Source: Lingula anatina (taxonomy: Eukaryota; Brachiopoda; Lingulata; Lingulida; Lingulidae). Taken from it: DNA of 64,000 bases. This document shows, in pieces, positions 1-12,400 of this stretch (positions within the stretch are counted from its first letter, which is position 1; every line of letters starts with the position of its first letter). The position numbers were made by a program, and so were the translations under genes. The notes under the pieces are model-generated. The model was given only the letters and a program-made list of their open reading frames with translations. It did no database searches and was not told the origin of the DNA. The stretch spans positions 816,615 to 880,614 of the forward strand of contig NW_019775968.1 in NCBI RefSeq assembly GCF_001039355.2, written 5' to 3'.

Positions 1-460
1 AAATGGTATTGTGCATCCAATTATTTCCATACCCAGATCAAAATGTGTTAGCAAACTATTCCAGTCAATAATGCATCCTATACAAACATAATAAATACAT
101 ATGGGTGGCTACGAAAAACATAAGTAATTTTAAAGTTCAAATACTTCAACAGTTCAAAAGCTTCTGAATTAAAATTCGGCTCAGTTTCTTGATACCTTAT
201 TATTGGTCAATGAAAATGTCAAGTGTTAAGGTGAAACAGTTTTGATATAATTATCAATTGCCAGACACTGAAAAGTACAGTCATGAAATTAACATTTACA
301 AAAAGCATTATTTTCCAAAAGTATCCTAAATCTTATTTCATACAATATCTTCAAAACTGTTGAAATTAGTTTACTTAGAAATAAGTAATGTTTTTTTAGC
401 CACCCGATTTGTATTTTCTTATCATTATTTAAAAAAAGCAAAGTTACGACGCATACTAAC
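1..460 (-). other. HVCN1 intron, rest of gene off-window
   Basis: This stretch follows the splice donor that ends the last visible proton-channel exon at 461 (CTGGAG then gttagt, minus strand). I see no S3 or S4 coding sequence here on either strand; in particular there is no RxxRxxR voltage-sensor pattern. It is therefore read as intron, with the remaining exons beyond the left edge. The sequence is AT-rich with no recognisable repeat. Confidence 0.6.
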
Positions 461-1480
461 CTCCAGCATAAACAGACACAAAATACAAAGACTGATATAA
501 TGTAAAATCTCTCCAGCTAAATTAACCTGGCTATTTGGTACTGGAAGCACCTTGTTTGTAAACCCTGCAGTTGAGCTTCCATTGATTGTTGAACTATGAT
601 TGTCCTCAGCCAGTGAGCAAGTGCAAAGTGCTGAAAAAATAAACATACAAGTTATAATCATATATTCATGAAAATGTATGATTTTTTAAAAGTTGCAAGT
701 ATTCTGCAGGTGTGTGTGTGTGTGTCCAAGTATGTGTGTATCTGTGTCTATGTGTCTATACGTGTGTGTCTAAACGCAGCTCTCATCACTACTCTCTTTA
801 ATAAATATCTAAAATGCTGGATATAATGTGCACATATGACTTTAAAATACCTACCCTTTCTAGTACCATACTCACCATGTATAATCCCAATATCAATCAG
901 AAGAAGCATATAGATAATTAGACTGTCTAAAACAACCAGCACCAGGATAACACTGTTGGCAAGCTGACAGTGAAGATAATGGTCCAACCATTGTTGATAA
1001 CTGAAATATGTGAAATAAAAGTACATTCAAATGAAATGTTAATGGTGGTCTTAAACAGGTGTTCGATTTCACTACATGTAGATGAACCATAATAATCGCG
1101 TTAAGCTACTGTACTTTAAAGCTCACTCTTTTTAACGAACAATTTGAAGTAAAATTATTACTTATAACAAAGCTGTACATATCAAAACATAAAACGTTGC
1201 CGAAACATACAGGACCCTTCCTAAATAGTTTTTTAAAGCTAACTCTTTACATTCATGACAAAATTAGAAAGCCGACATATTCACAAGTGGACCAAAGCTT
1301 CCACTTACGTTTGTTTCTTAGTTCCGTTTTCTACGTTGTCAATGGTGTGTTCCAACCTCCGGGAACCATCATCCCTACGTAAAGGTGTAATATAATGAAT
1401 ACATCTTTGAAACCAAAGCCATTAGATCTCATAAAATGAGAAATATCACGATTAAGAAACATAACTTACCTATCCGCCAT
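461..1480 (-). CDS. HVCN1: Voltage-gated proton channel Hv1, 5' part (4 exons)
   Basis: Hv1 is a voltage-sensor-only channel that passes H+ through S1-S4 without a separate pore. Exons (minus strand): 1470-1480 (ATG), 1309-1374, 876-1000 and 461-630. Phases join cleanly, giving 124 residues from M-A-D-R. S1 carries LVVLDSL, with Asp51 matching the human selectivity-filter Asp112, and a second acid at Asp62. S2 begins ILHYIS, where His111 matches human Zn-binding His140, and ends at Glu124, matching human Glu153. The S1-S2 loop (about 68-107) is much longer than in human and has two N-glycosylation sequons (N78-H-S, N84-G-S) and a Cys-X-Cys. The N-terminus before S1 is about 40 residues, far shorter than in human. 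S3, S4 and the coiled coil lie beyond the window. Family assignment rests on the S1/S2 signatures. The first two exons are tiny and rest on splice logic. Confidence 0.85.
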
Positions 1481-1708
1481 TTCAGTGTGTCACATTTCTA
1501 CCTTTTTATTGAAGGTCAAGGTGAAACAAGACAAGCTATTTAAGGTCCCATAGGTTGTGTATAGGTCATACATGAGGTTAGCTCTTTTTAAAATTAAATA
1601 TACTTAGGCTAATTTGATAATTATGTTAAAAATGGTTAAACTATAATTCTATGTTTGCTAACTTTACTTTGTTTAATAATAACGAAATTATATTAAAAAG
1701 ACCCAATA

Positions 1709-2134
1709 TTGTGTTAGATGTGACACCCAAGGATGGCTTACAGTTGTCCCCACAGTCTTGATCACTGCCAAAAACGCAGTTAGAAGAAGCCAGGGCTAGG
1801 CTAGTCATTGTTTTGCAAATGTCATGGCACATGGCTTACAATTTGACAAATAACACACCTAATTGTCAGGTGGGCCAGCAATGCAAATGCCAGCAATCCC
1901 AATCCATGTAGGCCTACATGCCGTATATTTATTTTTACGCATTTTATCACATTTAATTGATTTTGAGAGTCTTTAGTCCATATAAAGTAGATATATTGAT
2001 GTTTTATACGTTTCCTTCGACATTTTGAATTTGTTGAAAAAGTCATAACAAGATTCAAGGTTCAACTTGCTCCGAATTGTGTTAGATGTGACACGCAAGG
2101 ATGACCGAATTGTAGTAGATGTGACACCCAAGAA
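1709..2134. repeat. Three copies of a 25-bp motif
   Basis: The motif GTTAGATGTGACACCCAAGG recurs near 1712, 2079 (one change, ACGC for ACCC) and 2112 (GTAGATG variant). The last two copies sit about 33 bp apart and the first about 365 bp away. All are in the same orientation. It may be the remnant of a minisatellite or of a duplicated element end; nothing coding is involved. Confidence 0.6.
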
Positions 2135-2504
2135 TTACCGTTTGCACACCAATTTCTAATCTTACTGTGGTCCTGCACAAGTTGCAGCAACCGGTTCGCA
2201 GGCCAACTGCCAGTCGTATCCGTGTTTGATCCAAAAGTCATATTTCCTGTCTTCTTAGTGCATATCCTGAAATGCTACCCTTATTTCCCAATTTAGACCT
2301 TAAAAACAATAAATTCACTAAAATAAAGTGCCCACTAGTGACATCGACATTTCCTTCTAAAATTAAATGTACAGGAAGATCTTTTAGGCCAACGTTAACG
2401 GGAATTTTTCCCTTAAGTTAGAGGGTTATTACGGAGAAACACCACTGATACCCTATTGCCAACGTTCACCGATTGATTCATAGCTAGCTGACGAAGTTGG
2501 CCCG

Positions 2505-2875
2505 ACGTTGGCATAACAGCAGCTAACCGCCGATAGCAAAAGCTCATAACGACATAAGCCCAACGTTGGCGCGACGTCGGCAAAAGGTCGGCATGGTTAT
2601 CGATAATATGACGTCGGCCCAACGTTGGTGCAACGTTGGCAAGATAGTGGCATCGTTGGCATAACAGCGGCTTACCGCCGATAGTAATAGCTCATAACGA
2701 CGTTGGGCCAACGTTGGCGCAAAGTTGGCAAATGGTCGGCATAACAACGCAGACCACCGGTGGGCCGACAGCGCGCCGCCGGACACGCCGACCTGGAGCC
2801 GACGTCGTCTGCCAACGTTGGCCCGACGGAGGCAAAGTCGTCGGGCCACCGTTGGCGCGACCACTGTTTGCTATC
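2505..2875. repeat. About 148-bp GTTGGC-rich repeat cluster
   Basis: This GC-rich island stands in an AT-rich background. The segment from GTTGGCATAACAGC at about 2507 recurs at about 2655 with few changes, a period near 148 bp. The palindrome-like CCAACGTTGGC, or one-base variants, occurs near 2560, 2618, 2708, 2813 and 2850. Dense short palindromes and base composition unlike the flanks suggest the end or inside of a non-autonomous mobile element. I find no clear terminal repeats or target duplication. Confidence 0.55.
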
Positions 2876-3774
2876 TGGGACTTAGTGACCGGGCAGATAT
2901 TAAGGATAACGAGTATATCATTCAATAAATTATGGTATACAACATCGAATCCAAGTGCAGGGGCGGCTCGAGCAAACTGAGCCATGAATCGGTAGTAGAC
3001 TTAAATTGCTGCTTTTTTTAGCGAGGACAGAATACCTTTAACGGCAAATAATATTAAGTTTGTCCGCTTTATGTACTGATAATAAAACAACATGGATGGA
3101 GATTAAATCGTTTTGATTATTCTTATTCTTTATCCACATTCACTGTTTCACCTATTCATGTGTAAAGGCATATTACATGATAAAAAATGTAAGTCGGCAC
3201 AGCATTATGAATACACTGTAATAATTTCAAGAACCTAAGAAATATTTAAGCCTACTGTCATACATGTATTCAGTATTGTGTGCTTCTCATTTGTTTAAAA
3301 TGTATAATCTTCAAAATATCCCTACATGTTGGTTTACTTTAGGCCTAACTGATAAAAGAAAATAAGTTTTTCAGTGTTAAACAGTGTATGTTACTGATGA
3401 AAATATTGATCTTTTATGCCATGTACGTGTTTCTCTCCCATTGCACACTTAAGAGTCAGTAAAAACATATTCCACAACAAAAGCAGCTCATAATCTCTAA
3501 GTTTATCGGCTAGTTGATAGACCCTTGGTTCGATCAGTCACTTTGCCTTCTTGATTCTTTTAAATATAAATCGCCTCTCGATCTGATGTGTATCCTGTAG
3601 GTGCAACCTACCAATGAAAAAAAAAAAAACGATAGAGGTAGAAAAAAAGACAGGTATATTTTACATTTTTTTTCGTTTAAAATGGGATCAAACGATTGAT
3701 AATTATTATGCCTTAATGTTAAACGATAACAACATTGCTGATAAAGTGATGAACGCGCATAATTAACACTTAAG

Positions 3775-6700
3775 CTAAATTGTAAGTAACCAATTGCAAT
3801 TTACACAAGTGAACGAATTTATTAAAATGCAATATGAAAGTACCACGCGTAGTTCGCCAGCCTTGCCGATTGTTACGTGATGTTTGCTGCCCCGAATAAA
3901 TTCAATCAAACCTTGCTTTCCATTGATCATATTGTGAGTGATACTGAAAGAAGGAGGATAAAAATGTCTCAGAAAACAATGTAAAACCAAAACCAGAAAA
4001 AGAAACCAGGAAAAATATTTTAAACGATTATATCGCTTGGGGTAATTGTTCTTTCTCTCTGTGATCATAAATAACATTATACTGTCTACTAACATATAAG
4101 ATATCCGTATAAGTCTACGCTTAGGGTACATGTATATATACCTTCCTTCTCTTGCAATTTCCACGGCACGCAGTTTCTTGGCGGCAACAGCTATTTTTAC
4201 AATGGCCTCTATTACATGTCCGCTCCGCAAAATAATGTCGCCCTAGAATTGTAATTATATGATAAACAAACTAAACAAGGTTATCTATCTATTTTCCGGC
4301 ATTTTTCTATTGACATAGACAATATCAATATATACTCACTATTAAAAGTTGCAATCACCTCACCTTGTTGTAGATCCTATTGTTGTTTCTTTCAGAAGAA
4401 TTCGTGTGGAGTACAAAGAAATCATCGGACAGTTCGCTGGTGGTGATAGCTGTAAATCACAATTTATGGCTTGAAGATACAATAAACAATGATCGATAAC
4501 TGGAATCAATATTGAGATTTAAATTCTACTGAAAATAAGATTTAACAAAAGCACGATGTTCTTTGTGCGCGCGCCCACATGCATTTTGATCATCCGAGAA
4601 CCTCGATCCGAGTGAGACGATACATGTAGAATGATAGCCTCTCATTAAAGGGCCTATTCATTAACACATGAATTGAAACGGTTAACTGACCTTTTAAATT
4701 TTTGTGGAAGATTTTGTCCCTGAGTTTGTAATTATATCGACTGAGGATATAAGATGCTTTATCCGTGACGACAAGGATACGCCTCCTGGAGCCGTAACCG
4801 TTGCGGTTATACTTCAAAACCTGGGACACGTACTGTAAAATAACTAGCATGGTATTAACTGTAAATTAAATTATCAATTTAATATTTAGAATAAACTTAT
4901 GTCATAAAAACATGTCTAAATTATCTTGAACACTTAAAACTGTGAAGTATAAAAAACTTTCTAAATCATAAAAATGTTCTATTTCATTATTAAAAATATG
5001 TTAAAAATTATCTAACAGCGTGTAAAAAGTTGTATGCACCTTACCGTCAATTAACATATACATTGGAAATGTAGTGCTTCATCGTACGCGTGTCACATGT
5101 ACTAACTGAGAGTAACTTACCCTAATTGCTTCTTTTCTTTGCTTAACGTTAGCAATAAAAACGTTATTCAGCATAATTTCTTGGGATTTGGCTGAAATAT
5201 ATAGACATAGTTCGTACAGCATGTATAAAGAAACCAACTTTAAATTTTACTTCAAATAATGGTATACATTTATTTTGACTTACCATACCTCTGATTATAT
5301 AGTCGATACAATATTTGCCTTATTTAACAAAAATGAAATATTGCAAAAATATATATTTAAACCTGGGATATCACACAAAATTAGGATGATATTATCTCAG
5401 TTGATAATATCAGCTGAAAAGACAATATCAGTCAAAGATCAACTTACACAATCTTGAGGTACGGAATGGTTCTGGGATACTGTTCTCATAACCCTCTTTG
5501 TTTCCTTTGAACAGTTCGTGCGCTATCAATTTTTGCTCTAGCTGAAAAAGGTCCACGTTAAATAATTCAGACGTTTTGAGGTTGTGCCATTATATGTATG
5601 TGAACGAAAATAGAATTATGACTTGCAAGAATTCGATTGCCTGCTGTTGTCAGTTTCTTGTTAGAACCATGTGCTTCTTGTTTGTGGACAAAGAGTTAGA
5701 CAGTTGAAGAGGGATTTAGCGATTTGAAGTATTTGATTGTTGAATAATGGATAAAATCATTCTTTCGTTGATGAGTTAATTTTGGGTCCATCGCCGGTCG
5801 CCACTTTGTCAACAACAAAACCTACAGTACATACAAATAAGTAGATTTACTTTTCAAGTCCAGCGAACTTACCTGTCTCATTCTTTTTCTATCCTTTTTA
5901 AGTTGTAAGCAGTATTTTCTAATCAAGTTTTTACGATGCATTTTCTGCAGCAGACGAGCGGTCTGAAATATCAATAAGGCGTAAGGAAAATGGCGGATAG
6001 AAAAAAGGAGATACAGCTACAGTATCTCATATCTGTCAATTTTTCCCCTTTGCTTTAATAGCTTAAGCACAAAATTAAGGTATAGTATTAGTAAGTATGA
6101 TAAACTGCCCTGATTCATCACATGCAGATTTGGGAAGATACCATTATAAGCGCAGCGCTTATTGAAAGAACGATGCTCATTCTATTACTTCTAAACAAGC
6201 AGATCGACATGCATATGAACGCAATTCGACTAACTTGAACTTTTTTCGCACAAAATCACTACATCCAAATAATATACGCCGGTTGATCAGTAGAATAATC
6301 AGTCACTACATCCCAATTGATTAAGCCGATTGATCAGTAGAATGAACATTTATTATTTTAATACAACCAGTCTCTATGAATTCTAGACGATATATGTATT
6401 GTCCAGAAAAATACAACACATTCGGGCGTGATTTCACTTACAGTCTCCATAAAAGGATGTGTTGGCGGCCATGCGTCATCCAGGAAAGATGTCGGCAGCC
6501 TATCTCTGAGTCTCCTAATATAATTGATGCGCATATGGTGGATGAAAGCTTTGTTCTCTGGGCAGAGTTCGTTGTGTCGGTTAATGAACCCTTTCACAAA
6601 TCTGAGAGATGGAAACATTAAGATATCTAAATCCTGTACTTTGATACAAGTATATTTGTAAAATAAATCATTTCCATTTACATGTATGCATACATGTAAA

Positions 6701-8710
6701 CTGACGAACTGAATTTAGAAGAATGAATTGATAATAATCTAAAGAATAATAAATAAACCCAAAGGCTAATAATGTAACTAGGGTCAGAAATGTTTTTTTT
6801 TCTAAAACGCTTCTTGAACCTACTTTCGAATACACAATGCCGCACGTTTTCGTCTTTTGAGCTCTTGCCGTGCCAGGTAACTCCGCCAGTGAGCGGCTAT
6901 GATAACCGCTGAAATAAATATTTTGCCAAGTTTTAAATAATTATTCTGAATAGGATTCTGAAGGTGAATACCTCACTTTATGCCTATACTTACATCGCCT
7001 TTTTTTCTACTTAAAAAAAGGGAAGTATGTAATACTGCTTCAAAACAATTTTTCAATTTCAACCATGACATCTTACCTGCCCATTTCATCTTGAGAAACT
7101 TCTGCCTGTAGTAATATGCTCTGAAACAGCACTGGATGATACTGGCTAGTGACAGAAAATAGGAGCAATGGCTAAATAACATTTACACATGCATTTAGGT
7201 GTTTTCACTAGCTGGGTGTGACACATTTGGGAGCACTAAACTGAACTTTAAATCAAACAAATTCACCAGGCTCGTGTAGGCCTAAACTTAAAACAGCACA
7301 ACGTTTTAATCTGACGTCTAATGTTCTGTGATGAAAGATGTAATAACAATAATAACAACTGAACTTTTATTTGATTTAATATTTCATAAGCTATGCCACT
7401 CTCAAGAAGAACGAGCTCCGTCTTTCCACTCACCAAATCGGTTCCTGGATTCTTGCAATACATCCTCAATTGCAAACAGCGTTTCTGGCAACCGAATAAA
7501 AATCTTGGTCCTTGAAATTGATAATACAGGTAGAAAATAAATAACTCTTTAAATGTCGAAAGAGGCAAAATTTTAACCCAATAAATCAACATACATTTTC
7601 ATACCAATTTACAAATCAAATCATACAGGGAAAGTAGGCAAGTACCTTTTATGCATATCAAAATTTCTACGCAATTTTCTCTCAATAATGAGTGACAAAA
7701 TACTTCTCCTCTTTTTAACTCTTTTACTTTTTTAAACAAAGACCATTACACGTGACTTGACTCACTCTCCCAGTCTGAAGTCGTCTTCTTTCATTGGCAG
7801 ATACTTCACAAGCAACTGTGTACCATGTCTTGCAGTACCATGGAACACGGGCCACGTTTCCTTTGATAAGCATTTGTATCTAAGTTAGAAAAAATACGTA
7901 AAAGCAGCTTTATCAAGCTTATAGAAACCCCTAGTGCTTGATTAAAAAAAAAACAAATATACTAAGGCTTGCAAGATTTTTTTATTTTCAATGGCTACTT
8001 ACATCCATCAAAAAAAAATCCTACCTACCTTCTGAAGAAAACTTCGTAAGGCCGTCTGTAAGCAAAGCCCGCTCTTCGAAGTCGGACATTTTCCAGTAAG
8101 CCTAAATAGGTGACCTGGTGTCTTACAAGCCTTTCATCAAAAGTGTCTGAAATTTTCAACAACTAGATATTATTGTTTAATCATACTCACTGCCAATGGC
8201 ACGCTATAACTTTTGTTTCGTGCGTGTCGAAATGATGAATGTGACATCGTTTTAGGCACCGCGCATTTGATTTCACGCACCAAAAGATATGTTCAATTTG
8301 AGTGCAGGAGGCTTTTTCAAGCTAAAAATAAGAGCATGCAATTCACACCAAAATGGAATCTGAATATTATATTAAGATGTTACGTTAACACTCTTTCTTA
8401 CATGCCCTCTTGTTGTTATTAGGCTTGATGCAGCGGACGTAACATGGTTGTTTAGACATCAAAATGTCCATCAGCTCGGCTAGACTTGTCCGGAACTGGG
8501 ACCCTGCCTAAATATAACACGGGTTTTGCATATACGCATATATGTGTCATCAGCTTGGCATACATGTCAAAGTAAAAAAGAACACATGAACAAATCTTTT
8601 TCTCCTTTTTGTACTGGCTAACTGGAGAAACATTTTGTTTCGATATTATCTTTTAAGTGAATTATCTGTACATGTTTTCAAAATCTAGAGCACATGCACA
8701 TACAGAAAAT

Positions 8711-8746
<36 letters not shown>

Positions 8747-9349
8747 GGTTATTGACGGATGCTACTTGACGATGAATTAAATCTAAGAAACTCGCGTTAG
8801 GGAAGTGTCTCACTTACCGTAACAGGTCTTTTCTTGTTGTCGGCACAGATTTCCTCTTTTGGGAAACAGTCGGAACTCACCCTGTTCTTTGACTCACTGA
8901 TGACCTATGTATGAAACATAATTTGGTGTAAAATACACTTACAAAGACCGATATAAAACAGGTTTATAGATGGGATTTTGACAAATGCTAAATATAATCT
9001 TTTTTGAGTAATAGATTTCGTATTATAGTAACTTGATGCATGGAATTCTGTCTCGCGTACCTCCTTCAGGTTTCTAAAGAGTAGGTCATTGTTTTTGTCC
9101 ATGAACCCACGTAGTTTGTACGTCACATCTCCGGCGTAGTGCAATATCCGAAACTCCTAGAAAATTAGAAACGTACTGGTTTGGTAGAGCTTTTGAAAGA
9201 GAAGCATAATTAACTATTTTGCCACAGTCGAATTACATTCCATCACAACTTCATATAAAGAATGAATCAATTTTTTTCTCTTGCTGAATCAAAACAAATC
9301 ATACATACATAATCAGTAATAGCCAAGATTACTTGAAAACATTATATTT

Positions 9350-9403
<54 letters not shown>

Positions 9404-12400
9404 TAAATATGTACAAAATAAAGATCGCCTTGGAAAATATTACATTTAGAACAGGTTGTTTTCCACTTACCCCTCTCTCTCTCTCTCTAAGATATCTAAT
9501 TACCGTTGCTCATTGTTACAAACTGAACATGATGGTTGAAAATGTTTGCAAATCAAAATTGATAGAGAATGTACAAAACTTACGTCCTGTTTAAGTGTTC
9601 GTCTAATTTGATATTCTGCTGTGGCATGGCACACAAAGTGGGGGTGCGTGCCAAACGTGTCTGCAAGCTTTTCTAGAAATGTGAAATCAGTGGCATCCCC
9701 CGGTCTCAAACACTCTTCGTCCTAGAACATATCCATACTTATTTTTATAGAACGTCTTATTTTTTTAAAGAAAAGTATTTCTGCAATGACACCTAAATGC
9801 AAAATGTGAAATTATGGTAAGTGACGGGACCAGTTCGCAACAAAGCACGTATGAGTAAAATGGTGCCTATTAAAACTGTATTGCAATACAAATTCGCTGT
9901 GTGCAGTGGCATTTCATTGTTAAAACACTTCAGTTAACTAGTAATAAAACAAGCCTGTAAAAGATGGAACTGCACGTAGTTGACATACCAAAATTGCCAT
10001 GATTCCTACTGGCTTAGCGTCGATTAAGTCACAGATGATTTTGTTATTAAAGAACTGTACTGGTTCCCACTGAAATACATTTACACATATAAAGATACAA
10101 AACACTGATTACCATGATATGAAACGCAAACATGACGAAACATACAAAAATGCAACACTCTCCAAGCAGAGGTACAAACTGCTTAGAATTGTTTAAAACT
10201 AAAACTAAACATCTATGATACACCCAGAGACCATAAGAACTTTAGTATATGCACTGCCCAGGCCTGTATTTAATTCGTTTCCGAGCAAAATGAGATATAA
10301 AAATAAACGACTACATAACAAAATACACTGTAAAGAGTAATAAATAAATAAAATAGACCGTACAAAAAGAAACCTTGAGTAAAAGGTCACCAACTATCAT
10401 GATCAATCATTTCATGTTGTGTTGTACTAGTAAATATCTTTCCAAAGCCAACTGCTCTTGCCCAGCACTTACCTCAATACCTTCATTAATGTATTCATCT
10501 TGCTCTGATTTCAGGGTTAGGGTGATGAAAAGCTGCTGCAGCTTCTCGTTACAGTAGTTGATGCAAAACTGCTCAAAGCTAAAAGAATAGGACAAGGGTG
10601 GATGCACAGTGCATTTACCGGAACACATTGTACTGAAACACACTGATCTTCATCATTGCTGTATCGAGGAAGTATGAAAAAAAAGTGTTGGGCCCTGAGC
10701 CATTCCTCTCTTTGATAGATATTGGGACTGGATCTCCCATTTTTTCTGAGCACGCTCAAATGTACGTTATGCATTGATTTAGGATGATACTTTACGAAAA
10801 CCATTCATCATGCGGATTGTTAAGAGAGAAAACTAAACCAACCTGTTGTGAAGAAATACTTCAAATCCGTAAATGTCCAATAACCCCATAACTGGCTTGA
10901 CCTCTTCGTCCTAATAACACGAGCAAAAAATAATAATAATAATAATAATAACAGAATAACGAACGACATAATGACGTTATTGTTTTTTTCTTTTTTCTTC
11001 AACTTATCATAATACACAGGATAGTTTAATAAAAAATATAGTTAGGCCTGTCCGACCTGTAAAATGAAAGCAAAACAAACGAAGAACCAAAAACAGACAC
11101 ACCTCTTTGGCTCCTAGTGAATCATTAATTCTTTTGACAAGCCATGAAAAGAGTCGGTCATAAATTCCTTTCGCCAACGCATCTCTAGCGTGAATGGCTT
11201 GTTCTTTTGTCAACGGGGTCACCACCTGTAAACAATTTAATTAAGTTTTATAACATTTGTCTATTTTTTCTTTTTTCTGATAACAATTATTCATAAATGA
11301 ACTGCTCTATTAGCCTACATCACTTTCTGTATGGGAAACCCGGCCCGTTGGACAAATGCAGTCTACACGCGGCCTGCAGCAATTGACTGTATTTTTCAGT
11401 GAAACTGTATGATAAACTTTTTAGATATAACTTATAGTCATAAATAGCAAAATACACTAACCTTTTCTCCTCTGACATCTATAGTTCGATTGAGCAAACC
11501 CCGAAGCAGTTTTTCCTCTTTACAGCCCAACAACTAAGTGAAAAAGAAACGCTCCTATAAAATCACATCCAACATGAATAATATGTAATTTGTATAGGGA
11601 AATTTGTCGAATATCGATGCAATCCAGCCGAGAAACCCTGTTAGCTAACGTACCTGACTGACGATTTCTACTGGGACTTTATTCATGACGTCAGCACTGC
11701 CGCCTCTCTCTGATGCAAACTTCATATTCCCGAGATGCATGACTGCTGCGACTACTGTAAACAATTCCTAAAGCAGAATCAAACAAAAATATTAATGTTT
11801 TTAATGTGGACAAATATGAATACAATTGCGACAACGAATTGTAAGATTCACGACTTAATTGATTCACAAAAAGTGCAGTCGCGTTCTATTAAACCTGTAG
11901 TAAGTCCTTGTAAAAAGGTGCGTTTAACGTGATAAGTATATCGATGACGACATGAAACATATTCAAGGATCACATTGCTGCTAAATCGAAGTCATACCAT
12001 CTGGTCACTCTCTTTAATCTCGCATATTTCCATAGCTTTTCTCATCTCTCCGAATTCTGCGGCATCGTCAATTGTATTGACCGAAATACACTGCCCCTAA
12101 AATGATATTGTGTGTAAAAAAATTGAAAGCAGTATTGCATTTATCACTTTTCTGACCGGCATGTGCTTATTTGAAAATGAAAAAGGAGGAATCAAGAAGC
12201 AGGGTGGTGGTTTACAATATTTATTATAAAAAGCTACATAAGAAGATAATGTAAACTTGTATTCAGTCTAACACAAATTTAACGATAAGCGAGAATAGGT
12301 TAGAAAGTCAAATTGCAATGCAATAATGGAAGGTGGCTTAGCATATAAGAAAGTTAAGATTGCAATGTATAACAAACTGAACAAATGACAAATAAGAAAT

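Larger units (their letters stand above)
1481..3774. other. Intergenic, HVCN1 5' side to myosin 3' end
   Basis: The spacer lies upstream of HVCN1 and downstream of the myosin stop codon. It contains a thrice-repeated 25-bp motif (1709-2134) and a GC-rich repeat cluster (2505-2875), annotated separately. I see no further coding sequence; short open frames across 2413-2985 fall in the repeat cluster on both strands and look like by-products of its base composition. A poly-A run lies at about 3618-3629. Confidence 0.5.

Noticed and set aside
2413-2985. Arg/Pro-rich open frames on both strands
   Set aside because: They arise from the GC-rich repeat cluster; there are several overlapping frames with no preferred one and no splice sites.
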